Assembly: GCA_003641405.1 (NCBI GenBank)
Contig: QNAF01000033.1
Location: 1-14,211 of the forward strand
Direction: 5' to 3'
Length of the DNA: 14,211 bases
From: Candidatus Zixiibacteriota bacterium
GTDB lineage: Bacteria; Zixibacteria; MSB-5A5; GN15; FEB-12
Positions 1-7,948 of the stretch are shown one piece after another. Under the pieces are notes generated by a model. It had not been told where the DNA came from and did not search any database. It saw only the letters and a program-made list of their open reading frames with translations. Position numbers and translations under genes: made by a program. Positions within the stretch are counted from its first letter, which is position 1. Every line of letters starts with the position of its first letter.

Positions 1-543
1 CCTGGTGATGTCCGGCGGTACGCCTGCAGATGATGGCTGGCCGAACGTTGCCAACCCGGAACCCGCTTTTACCAGCAAGTGGTCGCTGTGGCCGTGATAG
101 CAACCTTCGAATTTCAGGATAAAGTCACGCTCGGTGAATCCGCGCGCCAGGCGAATGGCGGACATGACAGCCTCGGTCCCGGACGATACAAACCGCACGC
201 TCTCGACTGGTTCACAGTGATCCACAATGAACCTGGCGAGTTCGTATTCAAGCTCCGTTGTGGCTCCGAATGTCAAACCATGCTCTATCTGGGCTTTGAC
301 GGCATCAACAACATCAGGGTCGGCGTGGCCGAGGATCAGTGGTCCCCAGGAACAGCAGAAATCAAGATACCGGTTGCCATCCACATCATAGAGATAAGCT
401 CCTTCGCCGCGCTTTATGAACGGAGGGGTGCCACCTACCGATTTGAAAGCCCGCACGGGCGAGTTTACACCGCCGGGGATGACACTTTCTGCCAGATGAA
501 GCAGTTCGCGGGATCGTTTTGTATTACGCCTGGTGCCAGCCAT
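1..543 (-). CDS. hemL: Glutamate-1-semialdehyde 2,1-aminomutase, N-terminal part (runs off left edge)
   Basis: PLP-dependent enzyme that converts glutamate-1-semialdehyde to 5-aminolevulinate, the second step of the C5 tetrapyrrole pathway, in the cytoplasm. The first 181 residues are visible. They match the family closely: an early SVIPGGVNSPVRAF segment, the DFCCSWGPLILGH stretch, SSGTEAVMSAIRLARG in the cofactor-binding region, and FEGCYHGHSDHLL. The PLP-binding lysine lies in the missing C-terminal half, so completeness cannot be judged. The ATG at 543 gives the expected family N-terminus and overlaps the end of hemB by 20 bases; a GAGGG lies about 12 bases upstream, which is rather far, so translational coupling to hemB is likely. 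Last visible gene of the hemC-hemB-hemL group. Confidence 0.96.
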   Translation of the reverse strand, partial: MAGTRRNTKRSRELLHLAESVIPGGVNSPVRAFKSVGGTPPFIKRGEGAYLYDVDGNRYLDFCCSWGPLILGHADPDVVDAVKAQIEHGLTFGATTELEYELARFIVDHCEPVESVRFVSSGTEAVMSAIRLARGFTERDFILKFEGCYHGHSDHLLVKAGSGLATFGQPSSAGVPPDITR

Positions 544-1504
544 TTTTCAGAATATCCCTCAGGTGGTACGTGAGAATGATCGTTGCCCCGGCACGCGTGA
601 TAGCCGTAAGGTTTTCCATGATCAGCGCTCCTTCTTCAGCCAGTCCGGTTTGGGTCATCAGTTTGACTGCCGCATACTCGCCGGAAACATTGTAAGCCGC
701 CACCGGAATACTTGTATTGCGCTTGAAATCGGAAATTATATCGAGATACGTCAGGGCCGGTTTGACCATGACAATGTCGGCTCCCTCTAACTCGTCGAGC
801 GACAGTTCATGCACAGCTTCTGTACAGTTGCGGAAGTCCATCTGGTAGCCTTTGCGATCCCCCTCGCCGGGAGTAGAACAGGCAGCTTCGCGAAACGGGC
901 CGTAGTATGACGAAGCATACTTCGCGGTGTAAGCCATGATAATTGTATCGGTGTATCCTTCCGCCTCAAGCGTCTTGCGGATTGCGCCGATCCTGCCGTC
1001 CATCATGTCCGATGGTCCGAGGCAGTCGCAACCGGCTTTCGCCAGGGCAAGACTCATTTTGCACAGGATGTCAACCGACTTATCGTTATCAACCACTCCA
1101 TCGACCATAATGCCACAGTGACCGGTGTCAGTGTACGCACACAGGCAGACATCGGCACAGACATGCGCGTCATCGCCAAACTTGTCTTCCAGTTTGCGCA
1201 CTGCCCGGATCACCGGGTTGTCATCATCCCACGCCGTGGCAGCCATGGGGTCTCTGCGGTCGGTAACGCCAAAGAGCATGACTTTTGAGATGCCCAATTT
1301 GCGGTCGTTCCCAATCGATTCAACCAGCGAATCCACCGATTCACGATGTATGCCGGGCATGGTGTTGATCTCGTCTCGAACACCGGTACCGTCGCATACA
1401 AAGTAGGGCTGGATGAGTCCGTCGAGGTGGACGTGGTGTTCGGCCACAAGGTCACGGATGAGTTGATTGCGCCGCAGTCGCCGCGGGCGATGAGATATGG
1501 TCAT
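524..1504 (-). CDS. hemB: Delta-aminolevulinic acid dehydratase (porphobilinogen synthase), zinc type
   Basis: Condenses two 5-aminolevulinate molecules to porphobilinogen in the cytoplasm. At 326 residues it has the family's normal length. The zinc-site signature DVCLCAYTDTGHCG gives C120, C122 and C130, so this is the cysteine-rich zinc-dependent form rather than the Asp-rich magnesium form. The two Schiff-base lysines are K195 (in AYTAKYASSYYGPFR) and K248 (in MVKPALTYLDI). PSDMMDGR at 164-171 is also typical. The ATG is preceded by GGAG with 8-base spacing. It lies 40 bases after hemC and overlaps hemL by 20 bases, so the three are very probably one transcript. Confidence 0.98.
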   Translation of the reverse strand: MTISHRPRRLRRNQLIRDLVAEHHVHLDGLIQPYFVCDGTGVRDEINTMPGIHRESVDSLVESIGNDRKLGISKVMLFGVTDRRDPMAATAWDDDNPVIRAVRKLEDKFGDDAHVCADVCLCAYTDTGHCGIMVDGVVDNDKSVDILCKMSLALAKAGCDCLGPSDMMDGRIGAIRKTLEAEGYTDTIIMAYTAKYASSYYGPFREAACSTPGEGDRKGYQMDFRNCTEAVHELSLDELEGADIVMVKPALTYLDIISDFKRNTSIPVAAYNVSGEYAAVKLMTQTGLAEEGALIMENLTAITRAGATIILTYHLRDILKNGWHQA

Positions 1505-1544
1505 CGTGAAAACTCCAGCAAGTTGGTGACAATAGTAAGGTGCA

Positions 1545-2471
1545 TCATGGGGTTCCTTCGGTCAGTTTCCGGTATGCTTCGTCAATTACACGGTTCACGT
1601 ACGTCCCCGTTACTTCTGTTACTCTAAGATCGGACCAGTTGTCGTCGTCTTTTTGTCCAAGCACAGCATTCAAACGAAACTGCTTTCCTGATATCTGAGT
1701 TGACACTCCTAAGGGAAGCGAACACCCTGAGTCAAATCGTGCGAGCAAACCCCGCTCCAATGACGCTTCGAGTGCTGTGTCCGGCTCCTCTAATTTGGAG
1801 ATAATCGTCTCTACTTCGGGATCATTAGAGCGTATCTGTATGCCAAGTATTCCCTGCCCCGGGGCTGGGAGAAACTCGTCTGTATTCAGATAAACGGTCT
1901 TGAGATCAGATATATCAAGCTTGAGACGCTCGACTCCGGCCACTGCAATAATGATGGCGTCGTAGTCTCCGGAGCGCAGCTTGCGAAGTCTGGTCGGAAC
2001 ATTTCCGCGCAGATCCTCAATAACGAGTGTCGGGTTGTGGTGTGCGATCTGACACTTGCGACGTGCTGAACTTGTACCGATCGTTCCCCCCGATTTGATT
2101 GGCAGGATTCCAACGCCGTTGTGCGCATCCTTGTTTATCAACAGCAGTTCCCTGCGGTCGGCGCGGTAGCCAACAGCGCCGAGTTTCAGCCCTTCAGGTT
2201 GGGTGGTCATCAAATCTTTTAGAGAGTGTACCGCCAGATCTATCTGTCCGGCCAGCAGCGCATCCTCAATCTCCTTTGTGAAGAACCCCTTGCCTTCCAT
2301 TTTGTCGAATGCGAGCTGGTCGAGCTTATCACCCCTGGTCTTGATAACTGTAATCTCAGTGTCACAGCTATGCTTGTCACGCAGGACGCTGCGGATAAGT
2401 TCGGCCTGATACAGGGCAAGTTCTGAGCCGCGTGATCCAATAATCAGTTTTCGTAACATCCGGGCATTCAT
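1545..2471 (-). CDS. hemC: Hydroxymethylbilane synthase (porphobilinogen deaminase)
   Basis: Polymerises four porphobilinogens into hydroxymethylbilane, the substrate of HemD. About 308 residues, normal for the family. Diagnostic motifs are IGSRGSELALYQAE near the N-terminus, VHSLKD (the catalytic aspartate), GTSSARRKCQ, EDLRGNVPTRL, LPAPGQG, and DSGCSLPLG, which carries the cysteine that binds the dipyrromethane cofactor. The start is uncertain. ATGs lie at 2471 and 2459, and an in-frame TTG at 2477; none has a convincing Shine-Dalgarno. The start at 2459 would put the protein closest to typical family N-termini. It follows a terminator belonging to the upstream gene, so it probably has its own promoter in 2472-2602, but I could not pick a convincing -35/-10 pair there. 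Confidence 0.96.
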   Translation of the reverse strand: MNARMLRKLIIGSRGSELALYQAELIRSVLRDKHSCDTEITVIKTRGDKLDQLAFDKMEGKGFFTKEIEDALLAGQIDLAVHSLKDLMTTQPEGLKLGAVGYRADRRELLLINKDAHNGVGILPIKSGGTIGTSSARRKCQIAHHNPTLVIEDLRGNVPTRLRKLRSGDYDAIIIAVAGVERLKLDISDLKTVYLNTDEFLPAPGQGILGIQIRSNDPEVETIISKLEEPDTALEASLERGLLARFDSGCSLPLGVSTQISGKQFRLNAVLGQKDDDNWSDLRVTEVTGTYVNRVIDEAYRKLTEGTP

Positions 2472-2699
2472 AGTCAATCAGGTGAACAGGTCACTTTCGG
2501 AAGCTAAGATACGCCTGGCGAATTGGCAATAGGCTTTCGACCGAGCTTCGTACATCGTTGGTCTCAATCTTGATCCTTGTTGTCACTGCCGATCATAGAA
2601 AAGGAGCCGGGCGGTGACTTGCACTTGCCCGACTCCATACTCTGTCAAAGCTGATCGATAGACGCGAATCGAATTGCCAAGAGTAACAGAACTCCGTTG
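2472..2699. other. Intergenic region upstream of hemC
   Basis: About 230 bases without a gene. It holds the terminator of the upstream YkgJ-type gene (2603-2636) and must hold the hemC promoter. A short dyad, GTGA-N5-TCAC, lies at 2482-2494 just before the hemC start. An 8-base inverted pair, TTGGCAAT at 2523-2530 and ATTGCCAA at 2672-2679, brackets the region; it may be chance. No convincing sigma70 promoter was found by eye. Confidence 0.5.
2603..2636 (-). terminator. Rho-independent terminator after the YkgJ-family gene
   Basis: On the minus strand a 10-bp stem, GGAGTCGGGC paired with GCCCGGCTCC (one U-G wobble), closes a 14-base loop and is followed at once by TTTTCT. It lies about 65 bases past the stop of the cysteine-cluster gene and separates it from hemC. 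The polarity fits the minus strand, because the T-run follows the stem only in that direction. Confidence 0.75.
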
Positions 2700-3548
2700 T
2701 TATTCCTTTTCCTCAGAGGTCTTGGGGAGTTTCCGTTTCATCTTTAGCTCCCTTTCTTTGTCAGCCAGGACGTTGCTCCTGACAGTCATGGTTTTCTCGC
2801 CAAAGAGGGCGAATCGGAGCCACGTGTAGCCAAAATTCAACAGTTCAATTTCGTCATCCTTGATCTTCTTTTTGGTGTCGTCGTCTACTTCGAACCTATC
2901 GAAAAACGTGCTTTCAAATACAAATTCACGGAACTTGTCAATATTATAGCACACCAGAAAGAACATCTCAACTTTCTGGGGGGTCAGGTTTTTGGCGTCT
3001 TCGAAGAATGGATGAAGCGTGATATTCTTGAACTGCTCTCCCATTTCGTTGTACTCGGTGATTCCCTGATCCTGAAGCCACTCACTGACCTTCTGAGTTT
3101 TCTGCTCACTGAACCCCTTGCAAACGGCCTCCTTTAGAAGGAAGAAGAACTCGTCGGGCAATGAGTCATCATCCTCTTTCGAAGACCCCATACCAAGCGG
3201 GTACATCCGACAGGCCCAAGGGCGATCCTCGTACACCTGGCAGCCATCTTTACCTACGAAGGGACAGACCTTGTCGTCATCGTCGCTCATCTGCAACAGG
3301 ATAATCGGGTATGTCAGATTCTTGTCAAATGGCAAGAGTGTGTACTTGTCCAGGAGTTCCTGGGAAGAAATGCCAAGTCGGTTTTTCAGCCTTATTACGT
3401 CGTAAGGAGTGAGAAAGATATTAACATCGGAGCAGCAGTTGTTAAAGCAACTAACCCCCGGATGACAGGCGAAGGTGAACGAGTCATCCCTCGTCATTTT
3501 GGGGTAGTCCTTCAGGATTTCTTCTTTGAATCTGTCAATTTCTCGCAT
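2700..3548 (-). CDS. YkgJ-family cysteine-cluster (zinc/iron-chelating) protein
   Basis: 282-residue cytoplasmic protein with the UPF0153/YkgJ cysteine-cluster signature. C28, C34, C38 and C39 sit in the segment CHPGVSCFNNCC; C95 and C103 follow in VCPFVGKDGC; C113 is in the typical YEDRPWACRMYPLG. This family is predicted to bind zinc or an iron-sulfur cluster, and its biochemical role is unknown. The C-terminal 160 residues are charged, have no motif I recognise, and end in a Lys/Glu-rich tail. The ATG is preceded by GAGGG with 6-base spacing and lies 11 bases after the zinc-ribbon gene, so the two are co-transcribed. Position next to aprBA suggests, but does not show, a link with iron-sulfur proteins of sulfate reduction. 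Confidence 0.85.
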   Translation of the reverse strand: MREIDRFKEEILKDYPKMTRDDSFTFACHPGVSCFNNCCSDVNIFLTPYDVIRLKNRLGISSQELLDKYTLLPFDKNLTYPIILLQMSDDDDKVCPFVGKDGCQVYEDRPWACRMYPLGMGSSKEDDDSLPDEFFFLLKEAVCKGFSEQKTQKVSEWLQDQGITEYNEMGEQFKNITLHPFFEDAKNLTPQKVEMFFLVCYNIDKFREFVFESTFFDRFEVDDDTKKKIKDDEIELLNFGYTWLRFALFGEKTMTVRSNVLADKERELKMKRKLPKTSEEKE

Positions 3549-3559
3549 TCTTAACCCTC

Positions 3560-3811
3560 TCAGTCAATTATCCGACCCCGATGTGCATTAGACGACCACA
3601 CTGGCAGCGGTCCTGATTCATCCAGATGTGGATCGTACCGGTGGCGATATGAGGCTTTCTGGCTGTAGTTCTGTTCCATGTGTTGCCAACCGTTGACATA
3701 GTAAGGGCAGTCGTCATTGAAGCAGACAAAATGGTACAGGCGGTCCCAACTGGAGTCTTCCGGAGGCATCCACTTCTTCATCTCGATCCCGCAATGCGGG
3801 CATTTGGACAT
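3560..3811 (-). CDS. Small zinc-ribbon protein, conserved-hypothetical type
   Basis: 83 residues from the ATG at 3811. C4-x2-C7 and, 22 residues later, C30-x4-C35 form a zinc-ribbon-like four-cysteine site; the text around them is KCPHCGIEMKKW and VCFNDDCPYYVNGW. The C-terminal part (KASYRHRYDP, GPLPVWS, RGRIID) recalls small Ogr/Delta-like zinc-finger proteins that I associate with sulfate-reducing Desulfobacterota. No function is established. A longer frame from a TTG at 3847 is possible, but the extra 12 residues look non-conserved and precede the zinc site. The Shine-Dalgarno before the ATG is weak (AAGAAA). It is the first gene of a two-gene unit with the YkgJ-type gene, under the promoter at 3879-3906. 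Confidence 0.8.
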   Translation of the reverse strand: MSKCPHCGIEMKKWMPPEDSSWDRLYHFVCFNDDCPYYVNGWQHMEQNYSQKASYRHRYDPHLDESGPLPVWSSNAHRGRIID

Positions 3812-3878
3812 GTTTTTCTTGGTAGTCAATTTTGAGCTACACTCCAATCTAAGTGACTAATAGACTCAATTAATCAGC

Positions 3879-3906
3879 AAAATACTTGATTCGCCGCAAC
3901 TGTCAA
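3879..3906 (-). promoter_or_regulatory. Sigma70-type promoter for the zinc-ribbon/YkgJ unit
   Basis: On the minus strand a perfect -35 TTGACA (3906-3901) is followed after 16 bases by a -10 TATTTT (3884-3879). Transcription would start near 3872, about 60 bases before the zinc-ribbon ATG. It lies just past the hairpin that closes the aprA transcript, so the two-gene unit can be expressed separately from sat-aprBA. Confidence 0.65.
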
Positions 3907-3917
3907 CCCCGCAGAGT

Positions 3918-3952
3918 AAGGCCCTCCTGACCACGTGGGTCGGGAGGGCCTT
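3918..3952 (-). terminator. Strong hairpin ending the sat-aprBA operon
   Basis: A 15-bp stem (3918-3932 with 3938-3952; arms AAGGCCCTCCTGACC and GGTCGGGAGGGCCTT, one non-Watson-Crick position) closes a 5-base loop, 31 bases after the aprA stop. It is followed on the minus strand only by a short CTTACTCT, so the U-tract is poor. It is strong as a transcript end or 3'-stabilising hairpin, and less certain as a classical intrinsic terminator. Confidence 0.7.
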
Positions 3953-3983
3953 GTCTTAGCTGTTTTCAGCTATAAACCAACGA

Positions 3984-5855
3984 TTAGTATACGGGGATGA
4001 TATCCCTTTTTATCATATTCCACTCGCCGGTCTTGCGATCCCACTGACAGTTTGCGAAGACTTTCCAGTCGTCCTTCATTTTCGGCTTGTCAGCGCGGAA
4101 ATAGTATCCGGGCCAACGAGTCTCGTCGCGGAAAAGCATGGTACGAATGTGGGCTTCCGCCTGCCATGTTCTGTGGACGTTCTCCCAAACACGGAGCAGC
4201 TCATGCAAGCTTTCGGCTCCTAGTTTTTCGGAGTCTTCCCTTAGAATGGCCAGAAGGTCCAGACCCTTATTCATCAATTGCTCGTTGGTGGTGAAGTTGG
4301 TTGAGACGCCACCGGCGTACTCATCCATGATCTTCTGGAGACGGAACATATACTGCTTCGGACGGATGTAATGCGGATTGGTATCCGGATCCGTAGAAGC
4401 ATTCTTGCTTTCTTCAAAGAGATCCAGCGGCATAAGAATACGCTTCTTGAGCTCTTCGATCGTAGCTGCATCGACATTGCCAATAGTTGTGTTATCGACG
4501 GCGTACGAGCAAGCAGCCTTACCGGCTATTCTGCCTTCGGCGTGAGAGCCGGAGGAGAACTTATGACTGGAGGCACCAGAGCCGTCACCAGCGGTAAACA
4601 GACCCTTGACGGTGGTCATATTGGCGTAACCCCAGAAGTACTCCGGCGGAGCGAGATCTTCCGGACCACTGACCCAGGCACCGGAGGCGCCGGAGTGTGA
4701 GCCGATGAAGTACGGTTCGCAGGCAGCAATTTCAGAAGGCTTCTCTTCCGGGAACACATCACTGGCTGCCCAGAGCAGAGCCTGGGAGATAGTCATGTCA
4801 AGGAAGTCTTCCCAAGCCTCGGACTCAAGCTCTTTGAGTTTCTTTTTCCGCGCTTTTTCATCAGTAACCTCAGCAGAGATTTTCTGGAGAGCTTCCTCGG
4901 TCCTCATGTATATCGGACCCTTGCCTTCCATGACGTCAAGCATCATGAGCCAGTTACGGAGGTTGGCCGGTACCGGCTTCACCATACCGTAAGGCTTCCA
5001 GTTCTCGAGCTCAGGTCGTCTGGTCTCCATGTAGTTCTCGCCCAAGCCATTGGTGGCGCGGGCTTTGAACAGGAGGAACCAGGCGCCAACCGGACCGTAG
5101 GCGTCCTTGAAGCGGACCGGGATGAACCGAACTTCCTGGCAGGTCATCTCAGCGCCGGCTTTGATCGTGAAATAAGCACTGGCGCCGGAGTTGAACGGAG
5201 GATACCAGGAACGTCCAAGGCCTTCACCGGTAGAACGCGGCTTGAAGACGTGTACGGCACCGCCCATGACAGCGATCACAGCCTTGGCCTTGAAGACATA
5301 GAACTTGTTTTCGCGAACACTGAAACCAACAGCGCCGCAGCAATTGCCTTGATCATCAATCAGCGGCTCGGTGATGAACACTCTCTCGTAGATATTGTCC
5401 GCACCGAGTGCATTTTTGGCGGCCTCGGCAACGATGATCTTGTAGGATTCACCGTTGATCATAAGCTGCCAGCGACCTTCGTGAACATACTTGCCTTCGG
5501 CGTCTTTCCAGATCGGCAGTCCCCATTTTTCGAAGAGGTGGACCGAGGAATCGACGTGACGGGCGATGTTGGCCACGAGGTCTTCACGGGTAATACCCAT
5601 GAGATCGTTTCTGACGTACCCAACGTAGTCTTCGATCGTGTTGTTGCCGGAATTGACATCAACATACTGGTTGATAGCTGACAATCCCATGGCAACGGCG
5701 CCGGATCTGTCAAGAGAAGCCTTATCGACCAGAGTAACCTTCAGGTTATTCTTCTTGGCCCAGTAGGCTGTCTCAACAGCAGCGCCACAGGCGGCCATGC
5801 CGCCACCACAGATCAGTATGTCTGTGGTTATCTCTACTGTTTCGAAATTTGCCAT
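3984..5855 (-). CDS. aprA: Dissimilatory adenylylsulfate reductase, alpha subunit (FAD)
   Basis: Catalytic flavoprotein subunit that reduces adenosine-5'-phosphosulfate to sulfite and AMP in the cytoplasm. It pairs with AprB and takes electrons from the Qmo complex. At 623 residues it is about the usual length. The FAD dinucleotide motif ICGGGMAACGAA is at 15-26. The substrate-site arginine segment EVRFIPVRFKDAYGPVGAW is at 241-259 and the active-site histidine lies in IGSHSGASGAW (H387). The C-terminal flavin segment GLFTAGDGSGASSHK is at 418-432. The ATG follows AAGGAAG with suitable spacing, 19 bases after aprB. It is the last gene of sat-aprB-aprA. The reaction can run in reverse in sulfur oxidisers, but the family look and the QmoC neighbour favour reduction. 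Confidence 0.98.
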   Translation of the reverse strand: MANFETVEITTDILICGGGMAACGAAVETAYWAKKNNLKVTLVDKASLDRSGAVAMGLSAINQYVDVNSGNNTIEDYVGYVRNDLMGITREDLVANIARHVDSSVHLFEKWGLPIWKDAEGKYVHEGRWQLMINGESYKIIVAEAAKNALGADNIYERVFITEPLIDDQGNCCGAVGFSVRENKFYVFKAKAVIAVMGGAVHVFKPRSTGEGLGRSWYPPFNSGASAYFTIKAGAEMTCQEVRFIPVRFKDAYGPVGAWFLLFKARATNGLGENYMETRRPELENWKPYGMVKPVPANLRNWLMMLDVMEGKGPIYMRTEEALQKISAEVTDEKARKKKLKELESEAWEDFLDMTISQALLWAASDVFPEEKPSEIAACEPYFIGSHSGASGAWVSGPEDLAPPEYFWGYANMTTVKGLFTAGDGSGASSHKFSSGSHAEGRIAGKAACSYAVDNTTIGNVDAATIEELKKRILMPLDLFEESKNASTDPDTNPHYIRPKQYMFRLQKIMDEYAGGVSTNFTTNEQLMNKGLDLLAILREDSEKLGAESLHELLRVWENVHRTWQAEAHIRTMLFRDETRWPGYYFRADKPKMKDDWKVFANCQWDRKTGEWNMIKRDIIPVY

Positions 5856-5874
5856 AATTCTTAATCTTCCTTTT

Positions 5875-6315
5875 CTACTTCACCTTTGGAAGTTCACCGC
5901 ATTTGGTTGATTCTGGTTCAGTGAACAGCAGCGGGCTCTTCAGATCGTCGGTACCGGTGGGGAAACCACCGTCCGGAACTGCAGAACCTTCCTGTGTGGT
6001 ACGGATCGGGAACTTGAACCTTTTGAGAGTACCATTGCGGAACTTGACCGTCCAAAGGATGCTGTCGGAAGATCTCAGCGGCGTAACGAGAGCACCGAGC
6101 GGTACAAAGTCCGCATAACCGCGGATTTCCATCGCCTGCACCGGGCAGATCTTTACGCAGCACATACACTCCCAACACATCGCTGGATCCTGGTTGTAAG
6201 CCTTCATGGTCTTCTTGTCCAGGACCATCAAGTCGTTGGGGCACGCATGCTGGCAAGCTGTCTTGTCCAGCGCTTTACACCCATCGCACTTGTCAGGGAT
6301 CACATAACTCGGCAT
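5875..6315 (-). CDS. aprB: Dissimilatory adenylylsulfate reductase, beta subunit (two [4Fe-4S])
   Basis: Electron-transfer subunit of APS reductase; it relays electrons to the FAD of AprA. 146 residues. Two [4Fe-4S] ligand sets are complete: C10, C13, C21, C25 (CDGCKALDKTACQHAC) and C47, C50, C53, C57 (CWECMCCVKIC), followed by a C-terminal tail that wraps AprA in known structures. The start is decided by a very strong Shine-Dalgarno (AGGAGG, 5 bases before the ATG). It lies 61 bases after sat and 19 bases before aprA. Confidence 0.98.
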   Translation of the reverse strand: MPSYVIPDKCDGCKALDKTACQHACPNDLMVLDKKTMKAYNQDPAMCWECMCCVKICPVQAMEIRGYADFVPLGALVTPLRSSDSILWTVKFRNGTLKRFKFPIRTTQEGSAVPDGGFPTGTDDLKSPLLFTEPESTKCGELPKVK

Positions 6316-6376
6316 GAATTCCTCCTGCTTAGCAGATTGGTCTTTTCACCTGTTAAACTCATTTATTATTGTTTTC

Positions 6377-7606
6377 TTACTTTTTAACTTTGGCATCGCC
6401 AGTTGCGTGGCCATGCATTTTAACCTCAACCTTGTCCTCTTCCTTGATGCCGGCATAGTACTTACGCAGGATTTCAAGGACTTCGGGTCGGCTGAATTCG
6501 GCCGGTATGTCACCACCCTCAGAGAGGGACTTGCGAAGCGCGGTTCCCGAGAGGAAAAGGCGATCTTCCTTGGCGTGCGGACAGGTCTTCATGGAAGCCA
6601 TACCGCCGCACTTGTAGCACCAGAACGTCCAGTCGATCGGCAGCATCTTGCACTCCAGAGCGCCATCCCAGAGCTTGAAGAAGATGTCCTGAGCGTCGAA
6701 CGGGCCGTAGTAATTGCCAACGCCAGCATGATCACGACCGATGATCATGTGGGTACAGCCGAAGTTTTGGCGGAATACAGCGTGAAGCAGTCCTTCACGA
6801 GGTCCGGCGTAGCGCATATCGAGAGGATAGCCGCCGCAAACCACACGGCTCTTGTCGAAGTAATTCTCGACCAGGGTATTGATGCAGTCTACTCTAACAT
6901 CAGCCGGAATGTCGCCCGGTTTCAGTTTCCCGACTAGTTGATGGATGTACAGACCATCACTCACCTCAAGGGCGATCTTGGCCAGGTACTCATGTGAGCG
7001 GTGCATGGGGTTGCGAAGCTGCAGAGCGGCAATGTTCTTCCAGCCCTTCTCTTCGAATATCTTCCGGCTCTCAGCGGGACGCTGATAAATACCCTTGAAC
7101 TCTTCGGGGAAATAGCTCTCAGAGAGAACCTTCACCGGTCCGGCCAGGTTCCATTCCTTCTGGGCCATCACCATCTTCACGCCCGGATGCTCGGCATCGG
7201 TGGTGGCGAAAACGTTCTTGCACTCGAACTCTTTATCGATCTTGTAGCACTCAGTTACTTTCATGGTGCCCATGATCTCATCCGTTTCACCCGAAACCAG
7301 ACAGAGCTCTTTGCCGGGATCAACTTTCTTATCATGAGACAATGTGATCGGGATAGGCCAGAAGATGCCGTTGGACATCTTCATGTCTTTGCATACGCCC
7401 TTCCAGTCAGCTTCTCCCATGAAGCCTTCCAGGGGAGTGAAACCACCGATACCAAGGAAGATAAGGTCCCCGGTCTCACGAGTGGTCATAACGATTTTCG
7501 GGAGAGTCTCAGCTCTCTTCAACTCATCCTGACGTTCCTTACCTTCCAACAGGAGGATCTTCAGGGTGTCGCTGCCGTGGGGGGATATCAATCCTGGTTT
7601 ACCCAT
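6377..7606 (-). CDS. sat: Sulfate adenylyltransferase (ATP sulfurylase), dissimilatory type
   Basis: Activates sulfate with ATP to APS and pyrophosphate, the entry step of sulfate reduction. 409 residues, homo-oligomeric single-chain type. Catalytic motifs are QLRNPMHRSHEYL (Q196-R198-N199, H202, H205) and IGRDHAGVGNYYG (289-301). A structural zinc site, C330-x2-C333-x8-C342-x-H344 (WCYKCGG, TCPH), is typical of bacterial and archaeal dissimilatory Sat. There is no APS-kinase domain. A Lys/Glu-rich C-terminal tail follows. The ATG has GGAGG about 10 bases upstream. It is the first gene of sat-aprB-aprA and is divergent from qmoC. Two operator-like dyads lie 73 and 151 bases before the start. 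Confidence 0.98.
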   Translation of the reverse strand: MGKPGLISPHGSDTLKILLLEGKERQDELKRAETLPKIVMTTRETGDLIFLGIGGFTPLEGFMGEADWKGVCKDMKMSNGIFWPIPITLSHDKKVDPGKELCLVSGETDEIMGTMKVTECYKIDKEFECKNVFATTDAEHPGVKMVMAQKEWNLAGPVKVLSESYFPEEFKGIYQRPAESRKIFEEKGWKNIAALQLRNPMHRSHEYLAKIALEVSDGLYIHQLVGKLKPGDIPADVRVDCINTLVENYFDKSRVVCGGYPLDMRYAGPREGLLHAVFRQNFGCTHMIIGRDHAGVGNYYGPFDAQDIFFKLWDGALECKMLPIDWTFWCYKCGGMASMKTCPHAKEDRLFLSGTALRKSLSEGGDIPAEFSRPEVLEILRKYYAGIKEEDKVEVKMHGHATGDAKVKK

Positions 7607-7678
7607 AACTTCCGGCCTCCGCTTTCAAGATCTTTGTCTTTGTTGCCCAAAAAAGACCTACTCTCGATCGATTGCACC

Positions 7679-7696
7679 ATGTGCCTTCTGTCACAA
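7679..7696 (-). promoter_or_regulatory. Operator-like dyad, sat-proximal (CRP/FNR- or Rex-like)
   Basis: Minus strand: TTGTGA-CAGAAG-GCACAT. The inner TGTG-N8-CACA is perfectly palindromic, like CRP/FNR-family and Rex operators (TGTGA-N6-TCACA). It is 13 of 18 identical to the second sat box and lies 73 bases before the sat ATG. In Desulfovibrio, sat is reported to be controlled by Rex and by the CRP/FNR-type HcpR, so the location makes sense. The identity of the binding protein is inferred. Confidence 0.5.
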
Positions 7697-7699
7697 GCG

Positions 7700-7713
7700 C
7701 AGCAATCTTGCTG
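7700..7713. repeat. Short perfect dyad in the sat leader
   Basis: CAGCAA-TC-TTGCTG, 6-bp arms with a 2-base centre, four bases from the sat-proximal TTGTGA box. The tight centre suits a protein-binding dyad better than an RNA hairpin. No regulator is assigned. Confidence 0.4.
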
Positions 7714-7756
7714 AATTCCAACGAGGTCTATTTTCGGTAGTTTATTTGACTTTATC

Positions 7757-7774
7757 ATGTTACTTTATTCACAA
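7757..7774 (-). promoter_or_regulatory. Operator-like dyad, sat-distal (CRP/FNR- or Rex-like)
   Basis: Minus strand: TTGTGA-ATAAAG-TAACAT, 151 bases before the sat ATG and 78 bases from the proximal box. It matches the qmoC-side box at 14 of 18 positions. Inner half-sites TGTGA and TAACA form an imperfect palindrome. A further inverted pair, CATGTT/AACATG, flanks it (7756-7761 and 7774-7779). Confidence 0.55.
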
Positions 7775-7870
7775 ACATGTTGCTGTAAGGGAAACTCCAC
7801 AGAAAGCAACTTACGTACCTTACGAATTGCGAGAAGCTACTGCCTTTCCTGTTTGGTGTCAAGAGGAAAA

Positions 7871-7896
7871 GGCCTAATTCGCACACTTATTAGGTC
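7871..7896 (-). terminator. Hairpin followed by T-rich run upstream of sat
   Basis: Arms GGCCTAAT (7871-7878) and ATTAGGTC (7889-7896) with a 10-base loop. On the minus strand the hairpin is followed by TTTTCCTCTT, like an intrinsic terminator, but with one A-C mismatch near the base. It would stop any minus-strand transcript arriving from 7.9-8.3 kb before the sat promoter. No gene feeding it is visible, so it may be a small-RNA end or chance. Confidence 0.35.
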
Positions 7897-7910
7897 ATGT
7901 TTTGCATATC

Positions 7911-7948
7911 CATCGATTCCTATGCCAGCCAATAGGTTAGCCCCGATG
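7911..7948. repeat. Nested inverted repeat
   Basis: Outer arms CATCG (7911-7915) and CGATG (7944-7948) enclose inner arms CCTAT (7919-7923) and ATAGG (7932-7936), a stem with internal loop. It is weak, but it adds to the structured character of the sat-qmoC spacer. Confidence 0.3.

Noticed and set aside
6314..6937. Plus-strand open frame of 207 codons
   Set aside because: Antisense to the 3' part of sat and the sat-aprB gap; composition mirrors the real gene.
7001..7714. Long plus-strand open frame of 237 codons
   Set aside because: Almost entirely antisense to sat, which has clear catalytic motifs; the frame shows no recognisable domain.
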